Source: Spirogloea muscicola (lineage: Eukaryota; Streptophyta; Zygnematophyceae; Spirogloeales; Spirogloeaceae). From it: a stretch of 17,748 nt of DNA. The notes under the pieces were generated by a model. The model worked only from the letters and a program-made list of their open reading frames with translations. It searched no databases and was not told where the DNA came from. Numbering within the stretch: position 1 is the stretch's first letter; the number at the start of each line of letters is the position of its first letter. The stretch covers positions 80,437 through 98,184 of the forward strand of contig WELB01000078.1 of NCBI GenBank assembly GCA_009602725.1, given 5' to 3'. This document shows, piece by piece, positions 1 to 15,900 of the stretch. The translations under genes and the position numbers were made by a program.

Positions 1-186
1 GCCGCCGCGGTGAGCGCACCGCTGGCCCGGCTCTCCCGGCCTTCCGCGCCGGCGCCGGCGCCGCCGCTCCTGCAGGCTCGCGGCGCCCCTGATGCGGCTC
101 ACAGGCAGCCAGCCGCACGCCGAGCTCGGCTCCCGTCCATGGCTACGGCTGCGCCTCGGCCTCCTGCGCGTGGCATGCCCGTGGCA

Positions 187-258
187 GTGCTTGTACCTCA
201 ATTGGGTAGAGCACCAAATTACGCATTTGGGGTTGAGAGTTCAAACCTTTCCAAGCAT
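187..258 (+). tRNA. tRNA-Arg(ACG)-like sequence, probably degenerate organellar copy
   Basis: Folded by eye, 72 nt make a cloverleaf. Acceptor GTGCTTG (187-193) pairs over all 7 positions with CAAGCAT (252-258), including one G-T. T194 is the U8 equivalent. The D arm is CCTC/GAGC with a C-C mismatch at the first pair and a GG in the loop. The anticodon stem CCAAA/TTTGG is perfect around TTACGCA, giving anticodon ACG. The variable loop has 4 nt. The T stem GAGAG/CTTTC is fully paired (one G-T) around TTCAAAC. The lost 10-25 pair and the unusual C at position 37 suggest decay, and the A box is weak. ACG reads Arg CGN codons. It ends 3 nt before a second tRNA-like sequence. I infer an organellar origin because of that neighbour. 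Confidence 0.6.
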
Positions 259-261
259 CTC

Positions 262-334
262 GGGCCCATACTCCAATTGGTTCGCGCATATGTCTGATAA
301 GCGTGAAGTCAGTAGTTCAAATCCACTTAGGCTC
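262..334 (+). pseudogene. Degenerate tRNA-Ile(GAT)-like sequence, organellar type
   Basis: 73 nt match a tRNA cloverleaf. Acceptor GGGCCCA (262-268) pairs with TAGGCTC (328-334) with one C-A mismatch and one G-T. The anticodon stem TATGT/GCGTG pairs only with the help of three G-T wobbles, around loop CTGATAA, which gives anticodon GAT with the normal T33 and A37. The T arm is AGTAG/CCACT with one A-C mismatch around TTCAAAT. The D arm (CTCC/GCGC) is badly broken. Ile anticodon GAT is the bacterial and organellar form; nuclear eukaryotic genomes normally use AAT and TAT. I infer a mitochondrial or plastid fragment in nuclear DNA that is drifting and probably not functional. Confidence 0.6.
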
Positions 335-983
335 GTTCCATCGACGAGTGCACTACCGCCGCTACACGGCGACCTCACGGCCATTCCCTGGACTCCGACC
401 AGGGCCTCTTGGGCCACCCATGGCGGCAGAGCCAGCCACGCTTGCTGCGGCGAGGCTCCTGGGCTGGCTGGCAGGCCCGCTACTTTGAGCGGCTAAGCAC
501 ACCGCCTGGTCCGGCGCCTGCTGGGCGTGTCTTCACACACTGCCGCTCGGCAGACTGGTCCACTCCTGACACAGCATCCTGATCATGTTGCAGGTGGGAG
601 GTGGACTGCATGCATGCCGCGTGCTCCTCTGACCGCCGCGCCGATAGTAGGAGTCACTCCGCCGCTCAGCACCACGACTGTGCCAGGCTGCCTTACTCGA
701 GGTCACACGCCGAGGGTGCACCCCAGTCACCGGGCAGTGTTCCTCACGGCTTCCACACATGGCAAGCGGCCCAGCTGCGAGGCCGCTGTGGGGGTGCCAC
801 ACGAGCAACCCAAAGGGACAGCGCTCAAGCTCCTGGTAACGGGGACGAGCGAGGGTTCTGGGCTGCCTCTTCTGGCCTCGTGCAACCCACTGCCAAACTC
901 CACATGGCAGCATCCCCTTGTTCCCCAAAGCTCAAGGTGAGGGCCACATGCCTTCAAGACATACTGTACGCTTATAAGCTCCA

Positions 984-3084
984 ATGTTCAAGGTGCTCGC
1001 CGATGCTCGAGGCTGCTCTCCATGCCCAAACAAAATAGCACTGACCCTGCGACAGTGGCCACAGACTGGCCAGCTACTGCAGGCCCTTCCAGAAAGTGTC
1101 AAGATTGTCGAAGTGGGGCCTCGTGATGGCCTGCAAAACGAGAAGGCAATCATTCCAACACATGTGAAAGTTGAGCTCATACAAAGGTTGGCGGCGGCTG
1201 GCCTGCCTGTGGTTGAGGCCACAAGCTTCGTCTCTCCCAAATGGATACCCCAGGTGCCCACCGCTGGAGAGGCAGAGCAGCAGGGAATTACCTTGCATGC
1301 ACAGCTTTGTATCATAGCTTGTGCTAAGCTCCAGAAGGAAGCGGAGACTTTTCTTCGTCCAGAAAATATAGAAGACACCTTAGAATGGCCTGCATATAAA
1401 CATGAATGCAAGCATTCAGGGAACATCGGTCTCATGCTTCATGAGCTTGCAGAGTGCGTACATGTCACAACATCTTGATGTATTTATGATCACCCTGGAG
1501 TCATTTGCAATGGCCATTCCTGCAGCTTGCTGATGCAGGAGAGGTCCTTGCTAATTTGAAGGCAAGCAAGACGACCAAGTTCCCTGTGCTTACACCAAAT
1601 TTGCAGGTACTTGGTGTGCTGCAGCTTTAAAGTTGTACTCAGCATCTGCTAACCAGAGAGTGGCAGAATTGCTCATGTCAATGCCTGAGCCTCATGCTTG
1701 TCTGACAGCTTTCAAAGTACAGTCCACAATCTGGGTTGACTTGACAATCTCGTTTTCAAGAGCAGGGGTTTGAGGCTGCGGTCAAGGCTGGCGTTAAGGA
1801 GGTTGCAGTCTTTGCTGCTGCAAGCGAGAGCTTCACTCACAGCAACATCAACTGCTCAATAGAAGAGAGCCTGCAAAGGTATCAGGCAATTTGCGGGGCT
1901 GCCAAGGAAAAGGACATCAGCGTTAGAGGGTAGGCCTTCTCAGCCATCCCCTGATCAAGTTGCTTCTTTCATTGCCTTGCACAGAGCTATGTGACTCTGG
2001 TTTCTTTTCTTGCTTCAAGCCTGCTGACGTCAAGAACACAGGTTACGCAGCATCACATCCTGCCAATCTTGTCATGCAGGTACATATCCTGCGTTGTTGG
2101 TTGCCCATTTGAAGGCCCCGTAGAGCCTAGGCAAGTAGCTCGTGTGGCAGAAGCCCTGTTCAAGATGGGCTGCTACGAGATATCACTCGGAGACACTATT
2201 GGCGTTGGCACTCCAGGTAGATCAGTCTGTGATGTAGTAGAGGGCGCTATCATCCGTCCTCCTCTTCTTTGCCCTTGTCACTGCTTGCCTGCATGTCAAA
2301 CAGGCTCAGGCGTGTGACAACATATGGCAGCTCCCTTTGGGGTGTGGGATGGTCCTTACCTTGGCATGTTCTGTCTACAGGTTGAAGAGCTTAATTGATC
2401 AGGACGAAGCCTTAGTGTGCAGTGTGTGTGATCAATCAGGCAGTGTTCTGCCAATGCTGGATGCTGTTGGGGAAGTCGTACCTGTGGACAAGCTAGCTGT
2501 GCACTTCCATGACACCTATGGCCAGGCTTTAGCGAACATTCTTGTCGCTCTTCAGGTACCGTTTGCAACTTTCTCAATGAGGCAATGTTGTTGGCTCAAT
2601 TTAACATGCTGCTGGGTTGGAGGTTTACTTACTCACTTTGTTACTGTAGTCACATGGAGTCTGACGAAGTCTTGCAGTTGAACTGTCTCTACCTTTCATG
2701 TACCTCATTGAGCACCTAAACGAGCAGAACTTGATCATACATGCAGGTGGGTATCAATGTTGTGGACTCTTCAGTCTCAGGACTTGGTGGTTGCCCGTAT
2801 GCCAAAGGAGCTTCTGGTAACGTGGCCACAGAAGACCTTGTCTACATGCTAAACGGACTGGGCGTGAGCACAGGTGCCTACATCGCACTCCACTCAGCAT
2901 AAGCTGTTGCTGTTTGCATTTCATGGGCTTGTTTCTGATCTCAGAAGTGGTCCTGACAGGTGTCGATCTCGCCCAAGTGCTAGCAGCCGGCAACTTCATC
3001 TTGCACTACCTCGGCAGGCCGTCAGGCTCGCGGACAGCTATCGCTTACAACAATTCAGGAGGGCGGCATACTGCTCATCTGTGA
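984..3084 (+). CDS. HMGCL: Hydroxymethylglutaryl-CoA lyase (spliced, 7 exons)
   Basis: Cleaves 3-hydroxy-3-methylglutaryl-CoA to acetyl-CoA and acetoacetate, the last step of leucine breakdown, normally in mitochondria. Exons read as 984-1253, 1526-1606, 1766-1929, 2080-2216, 2440-2555, 2747-2873 and 2960-3084. All introns are GT-AG and phases match, giving 339 residues (human enzyme 325). The TIM-barrel signature motifs are present: [12 protein letters not shown] with R47/D48, [10 protein letters not shown] with E78, [12 protein letters not shown] with metal ligands H239/H241, and [14 protein letters not shown] with C272/N281. All sit at a constant +6 offset from human R41, E72, H233/H235, C266 and N275, so there are no indels across the catalytic core. 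The C-terminus (HTAHL) lacks the peroxisomal tripeptide seen in animals. The start at ATG 984 is uncertain: a CTTATAAG motif lies 10 bases upstream and an acceptor ends at 1080, so residues 1-33 may instead come from an upstream exon. Confidence 0.93.
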
Positions 3085-3257
3085 CCACTCTCATTCAGGC
3101 ACAAGAGTCCAGCAATTGACATCTATAATTACTGATGTGTACTTGCTTGCTCACTTACAACAATTCAGGGCGTCATAGTGCTCATTGTGATCACTCGCGC
3201 GCAGGCAAGGATAGGCTAGCAATCTACAATCATCTACATTCACTGATTGTACTTGCT
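3044..3257 (+). repeat. Imperfect tandem duplication (about 105 bp x 2) spanning the lyase stop codon
   Basis: Copy 1 runs from about 3044 to 3150 and copy 2 from about 3154 to 3257. Both begin CTTACAACAATTCAGG and end with GTACTTGCT. Between these they share CATA-TGCTCAT-TGTGA-CACTC and GCAAT(T)-ACATCTA-stretches with substitutions and small indels. The last 13 codons of the HMG-CoA lyase gene and its TGA stop lie in copy 1. Copy 2 is downstream, in the presumed 3' UTR. Confidence 0.75.
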
Positions 3258-3429
3258 CCTTGATACGGCTAGCTGCTTCCACTGCACTGTCCTAGCCTGT
3301 CATGAAGAAGCTGGCACGTTGAGTTGGCATTGTGATGTTTGTGGAGCTCACGAAGACGTGATGAATGAAGGTCTGCTCATGGGTTATCTCAAAGGTGGCA
3401 TGGTCGAGAGGTCACTCACAACAAGTAAA

Positions 3430-3680
3430 TATGTTCTCTGTACTGGTCAACTTACCTTGGCCATATATACACCTCCCACACTGTTATCTTTCCGGTTGAA
3501 GCAGCTCTGTACTCGTCAACTATCCAGGCTATGTAGACACCTTCAACACTGTTATTATTTCGGTTGATGGAAGCAGGTATTGCACCATCTTACAAGTACA
3601 ATCTCAATGTAATGTCAGGTTTTGTAGAGGCCAATCATCCACCTTTGACAGTGTTATTACTTTTTCATGATGGAAGCAGG
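3430..3680 (+). repeat. Degenerate tandem repeat, three copies, in the convergent intergenic region
   Basis: Three diverged copies share a core of the form CA-CTGTTAT-TTTCGGTTGATGGAAGCAGG. The cores are at about 3479-3504, 3547-3577 and 3649-3680. The first two copies also share CTGTACT-GTCAACT upstream of the core. Spacing grows from about 70 to about 100 bases. No protein is encoded across it; the region lies in the 3' flank of the lyase gene. Confidence 0.65.
3608..3612 (+). terminator. Candidate TGTAA poly(A) signal for the HMG-CoA lyase gene
   Basis: This is the first TGTAA on the plus strand after the stop at 3084. TGTAA is the usual poly(A) signal in chlorophyte algae. It implies a 3' UTR of roughly 520 bases that would include both copies of the duplication. 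A five-base motif is weak evidence by itself. Confidence 0.3.
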
Positions 3681-3948
3681 ACTCATACAGCATATGACTT
3701 GGCGAACAGCTATATTGTATAAATGTCCAAGTCAAGTAGCCTCTTGATTCTGCAATGCACCAACCACACCGACGCTATCTTGACTGAATGAAATACCTGC
3801 TTAGGGAATAAAGTATCTTTCACTACAGAAGTATACATCGAGCTGGTTCTGAGAAATTCCTAAGCTGGTAACGTAAGATTGTTTAATGACTTATAGTACA
3901 GCTTTCATGCAGTGACAGTCAAGCATATAGGAGCTGCAAGGTTCTGCT
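3681..3948. other. Intergenic, nothing recognised
   Basis: AT-richer spacer between the convergent lyase and kinase genes. I see no extended reading frame, RNA gene or repeat. Confidence 0.6.
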
Positions 3949-3982
3949 CCCTTAGCTCCCTTCTGTGCAGGCGTGCTAAGGG
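3949..3982. repeat. 8-bp inverted repeat, candidate hairpin
   Basis: CCCTTAGC (3949-3956) is the exact reverse complement of GCTAAGGG (3975-3982), with an 18-nt loop. It lies 35 bases before a stronger hairpin. Confidence 0.45.
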
Positions 3983-4017
3983 CTACCAATCTCTACTGTC
4001 GCTTTGCTGCAGTAAAG

Positions 4018-4062
4018 AAGCCCCAAAGCTTCTGCCTGCTAAGGCAGGGAGCTGGGGGGCTT
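4018..4062. repeat. 45-nt three-step hairpin between convergent genes
   Basis: Nested stems line up on one axis: AAGCCCC (4018-4024) with GGGGCTT (4056-4062), AGCT (4027-4030) with AGCT (4050-4053), and CTGCCT (4032-4037) with AGGCAG (4042-4047) around loop GCTA. Seventeen base pairs are interrupted only by small bulges. It lies downstream of the kinase stop (minus strand), so it would be in or just past that gene's 3' UTR. Confidence 0.7.
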
Positions 4063-4203
4063 GAGCTCTAGTGCAAGTGGCAACTGTGCTTTGTCTACAC
4101 ATTAGTGTTACACCACGCCTGACACCGATCAAAGCGGAGCTGCTCGAAGTGATAAATGTGGGTAGGGCAGAAAATGGAGTTGGAAGGCCCTGGGGACAGT
4201 GGC

Positions 4204-4208
4204 TTACA
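4204..4208 (-). terminator. Candidate TGTAA poly(A) signal for the kinase gene
   Basis: TTACA on the plus strand reads TGTAA on the minus strand, 55 bases after the kinase stop at 4264-4266. A second TGTAA is at 4108-4112. Position and motif fit chlorophyte poly(A) usage, but the motif is short. Confidence 0.35.
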
Positions 4209-4263
4209 AGACAAGTAGCTTTGCATGTACTGCCGTACCTTGGAGTTGCAGGACCTGCAGCTT

Positions 4264-12088
<7,825 letters not shown>

Positions 12089-12317
12089 GCACGAGGCTCA
12101 CCGCGGGCCCCAGGGGCGGCGGGGCGGTATGGACTGGGAAGAGGAGGCGGCGCAGCTCGCGAGGGGGCGGGGCGAGGCCGCACCTGGGGGGAGCCGCCGG
12201 GGGGCGCCATGGCGGGCCGCGGCGGCCGCCCCGAGGCAAGCAGCAATGGGGGGTTCCGAGGCGCGGGCTCTGGCCTCGGGGGGGACGGACGAACGACAGA
12301 AACAGAAACAGCTCTTC

Positions 12318-12325
12318 TGACGTCA
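12318..12325. promoter_or_regulatory. TGACGTCA palindrome (CRE/bZIP-type site)
   Basis: An exact 8-bp palindrome about 230 bases upstream of the kinase ATG. TGACGTCA is the classic full binding site of CREB/ATF and plant bZIP factors. An exact 8-mer is not rare genome-wide, but its place in the presumed promoter makes it worth noting. Confidence 0.4.
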
Positions 12326-12388
12326 GGCAGTGGCTCTGAGAGGCCAGCCCAAAGGGAATCAATGTACGCGGGCCCCCCTTCCCCCGGG

Positions 12389-12429
12389 CCCGTCGGGCGC
12401 CCCGCCGGCCCGACGCCGCGCCCGACGGG
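12389..12429. repeat. 12-bp perfect GC-rich inverted repeat
   Basis: CCCGTCGGGCGC (12389-12400) is the exact reverse complement of GCGCCCGACGGG (12418-12429), with a 17-nt GC-rich spacer. It sits about 300 bases upstream of the kinase ATG, in presumed promoter or 5' UTR. Confidence 0.75.
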
Positions 12430-12572
12430 GCACGCCGCCCGGGGACGGTGGGGAAGCCCCGCCTGAGCTCTCTCTCCCCACCCCGCCCACCTCCCCCACC
12501 CTGCCGACGCCCCTCCGCTTAACCCCCCCGCTCAAACCCCCACGACCCATTGCCTCCTTCCTTTCAGGCCCA

Positions 12573-12577
12573 TTACA
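12573..12577 (-). terminator. Candidate TGTAA poly(A) signal for the RING ligase gene
   Basis: TTACA on the plus strand gives TGTAA on the minus strand, about 346 bases after the stop at 12923-12925. It is the only one I see in the interval before the kinase promoter. The 12578-12922 stretch would then be 3' UTR; I see no gene in it. Confidence 0.3.
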
Positions 12578-12922
12578 TGTTTACGTTGGGCTGGTCACAA
12601 TCTGACGTTTGGGCCTGCCTCTCCCAGCCATTGCCTTCCCATTGGAAGTGCCGCTTCTCTCTGGCGGTGCTCCCCTCTGACCTCTCCTCGGGCTCGGCGC
12701 GAGAGCCGCGCCCTGTCGAGCTCCGACGCCGACGGGCGCGCCGCCCGACCGCCCCAGCAGTTGTGGCAGGCGCCCGGCAGGCGAGCTCCAAACCCCCACC
12801 TCTCGGCCCCCCACAGCTGCTGGGGGCGGTCCCAGTGCTATTACCTCGAATGCTTGCGCAAGCTTCACCGTGCGCGTTGCCTCAATGCCCATATGGGCAT
12901 AATAAATAAGGGCTTGCCCCGG

Positions 12923-15900
12923 CTACATTGGGGGCAGTGGCCGGCGGCACGTCGGACACTCCATCTTGATGTCCATCCACCGCTGCAGACAGCCGGTGTG
13001 AAAGAAGTGGTCGCAGGGCGTCACCTGCAATCGCAACCACCCCTAAAGTTGCTCAGCACTTTCAGAATTCAAGGGCCTGACAATACTCATGGAACATTAG
13101 GTTATACTTCGAGCTCGCACCAAGAAGACAATCGGCATTGGACGGAGGCAACAGCCGCAGTCCTTGCACGTTCTTGCTCACAAGTGACGAGACTTACCAT
13201 GCATTCCATGCTCTGCTGCGTGTGATCCACAGGGGCCATGCAGATCACGCAGTCGATTGCTGAGGCCTCACCAGCGACCACCTTTGCTTCCACTCGTCTA
13301 AAGTAGCTGTACTTCTCTGGCAAAAACTGCACATTGAGCGAGCAGCAAGTAGACAGTCAACTATGTCAGCATGCATCAACATCGAAGGGGTTATGCAAGT
13401 GAAATTTACACTGCGTCCGCCAATGCTTGACCAAGACGTGCATTGGTAGCATGACCCTTCAATATCAGTCAAGCCCAGTAAGCAATGCTATCAGCAGATG
13501 CACACCTGACGAGGAACGAAGCAGCGGGACCCAAAATAATGTTGAAGAAGAAGCACTGTAGCTTGTGAAGCCATAAGGATTATCAAGGTGATGCACCAAG
13601 CTGCGCTGGGCTCCACCCTCATGAAGTTCTTTGGGCACCCAAAGGTGTACAACGGTATGGCCAGACGTGTAATGGTAATGCCAAGAATATAGTGAGGGTG
13701 TAGCGGCTTGCGGGTATCCCTCAAGACGTTTGAGACAATCTGAGGTATCCAGAAGCAGTAGAAAAGCAGCAAAATGTAGCGCAAGATGCCATGTAGCTGG
13801 TACATCAGCAGGATGCCACCGAGCAAGAAGCCATCTGCACACGCGGTCGAAGTGCACACGAGGTCGAAGTGATGTCTCGTTTTCTCACCGAACATCACTG
13901 ATTGCATGAAGGGTATGGCATACCTGCCAGCACAAAATTGCTGCCTTTTATTGTGCCTTTCCTGAGGTAACGCACTGACTTACCTTTCCTAGACAACAAG
14001 ACAACAACACCAGCACTCAGATGTTGCAACAAGAGTAGGCAAGGGACCGGTGCGTACAGAAGCGCGAGTACAGTACAGAGAGCTCTCTGCGCATGGTGTT
14101 CCAGCCCTCGCCTGCGCCAGCTGGCCTTGTGGCTTTCCAGATAGCCAACAGGTACCGCATCTCAAATATAGAGAAAATCACGAACTTGAAGAATGCCGCA
14201 GTTGCAAAAGCATTAAATAGAGATTCTGCGCACACACAATGGTAGATATGTGAAATGGCGCCTATTTTGCGTGGGCTCCTGAGGTTCATGACAGAGTGAT
14301 GTGAATTCAACTTGTAGTCACGTGGTAGCTAAACGGCCAAGCCCAGATGGGAGTTGCGATGGATAATAGATATGGCAGCAGACAATGTGGCTGCACAAAC
14401 ATCTGCTTGAATTACTCTAAGTCTCAGAAGCTGGATCCTCGTGTCTGCCTAGTCTGGTTACATTGCACCAAGACACTGGTGTATGATGCTACGGGTTTGT
14501 CACATGACTTACCTACAACAATCCCAGCTGTCAAGTGAAGCAAGCAGAGGTATGCATCTATTACAGCTTGCTGCCCAATCATCAGGAGCGACACCTTGGC
14601 AGCACCCTGTTAAAAAGGTAGACAGCAGTGCGAGTTTGTAGATCCTGTCTATCAAGTCAATCCTTCATCACGCATATGCAAGGTGAATGTAATATTCACA
14701 TGGAAAGGTGGAAAAGAAGCGCAACGTTGAATTGAGCAGGTCAGCTCAGAGGCCCTTATGGTACACACCGACTGAGTGTTGCTGTGCTCCATCTGCCGGA
14801 TGAGGAAGAGGACTTGCAAGAACGATATCTGTAGACCCTAGGATTAAGGTTGTTCGGGCTTTTGAAAACAAGGCATTTGTAGGGAGTGATGGAAGCATTC
14901 ATTCAGGAGAGAAGAGAAGCCAGAATTGCGCATTCAACATGGGAGAGCAGATTGACAATACTCGGCGTGGATTGAACAGGATACAAATGTCACCATCAAT
15001 GTGTAATTGACAGCCTTGTTATAAGTCACGTCAAGGTTGACGGCTGTGACATTAATGTCGAGCGGAGCAAAGCATGGTGCATTGGGACTATTCAGCGAAC
15101 CCAGCATCTCACTCGGTATGTGCTGCCAAAGTCCAGCTGCAGAAGCCGGAAAAACAAAAGAAGAACCTCTAAGCACAAGTTTAAGTTTCTGCAACCGCAT
15201 TGCTCTGACCGATTTGCAACATACTTGTGAACAGGACCGATGTGGTGCAGATTGTTTTGCCTGCCAGACTTTGGCAAGGAGGAGGGAACACTCACTATTG
15301 GACTCCCAGAGCAATGGGGAAACTTGCAGTCGGAGACGAAGTCCGCAGGTGCTTGCAGCACTTGTTGCAGGCTCTGCAGAACCCAAGATAAGTACAATCA
15401 GTAAGACAACGACAACGGGCACTAAGCGATTCCCGTTAGACTACTGCGCTGTACAGTTGACCAACTTTGCCATCACAGCAGAGCTTGTAACACAATCACC
15501 AGCATCTATGCACTAAATGGCCAATAATCTCTTTGAGCATCTTGCGGAAATATGCATATCCCAGGCAAAAGCCTTGCCCTGCACACAATTGGGCGCAGTG
15601 CTGACACAATCTTGATGGAAGCGATCATCCTTTAGGTGAGACAAGAACCAGCAGAACAGACTCACCAGACCCGCTTGACTTGCCAGACTGTCCTGCATCC
15701 TGTATAGGCTGCACGTCAAAGAGCTGGCAGGTGAGTACAACAAATTGCCACTAAGCTCATAGGAACTATAACAACAAGTGTCACCAGGTTCTAAGAGGCA
15801 GCAGTTGGTCATCACACATCTCTCAAGTATGGCAATGAACAGGCAGGCCATCATTAAGACGTACATAATATATATGATGATTACACGTCAGGAACAGATG

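Larger units (their letters stand above)
1..983 (+). other. GC-rich leader upstream of the HMG-CoA lyase gene, coding status unresolved
   Basis: GC-rich to about position 900, with short open frames on both strands and no protein family I recognise. ATG codons in good context occur at 139 (reading M-A-T-A-A-P-R-P-P-A-R-G) and 419 (M-A-A-E-P-A-T-L-A-A-A-R-L-L). Both resemble the start of an organelle-targeting peptide, but the first runs through the tRNA-like sequence at 187-258 to a stop at 295-297, and the second stops at 486-488 with no GT donor before it. A spliced targeting exon for the downstream lyase could lie here, because a good acceptor (CTACTGCAG) ends at 1080. It could equally be promoter and 5' UTR. 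Apart from the two tRNA-like sequences I see no other structure. Confidence 0.4.
12089..12572 (-). promoter_or_regulatory. Presumed kinase promoter and 5' UTR, GC-rich
   Basis: The interval between the kinase ATG (12088) and the candidate poly(A) signal of the upstream ligase gene (12573-12577). It is strongly GC-rich near the ATG, as at the other gene starts in the window. It contains a TGACGTCA palindrome and a 12-bp inverted repeat, listed separately. No TATA box is evident. A long plus-strand open frame crosses it, but this follows from the high GC content. Confidence 0.5.

Noticed and set aside
92-496. 134-codon plus-strand frame over the tRNA-like pair
   Set aside because: No recognisable domain, and it passes through both cloverleaves. 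Real coding is unlikely, though a short spliced targeting exon cannot be excluded.
3044-3257. CRISPR-like or satellite array
   Set aside because: Only two diverged copies without spacers; a simple local duplication explains it.
12899-12908. AATAAATAAG on the plus strand as a poly(A) signal
   Set aside because: No plus-strand gene ends here, and the ligase stop at 12923 is on the minus strand.
14934-15422. 162-codon minus-strand open frame as a separate gene
   Set aside because: It is two ligase exons (15373-15296 and 15136-14985) joined by an intron that happens to stay open; the conserved parts fit the ligase only when spliced.
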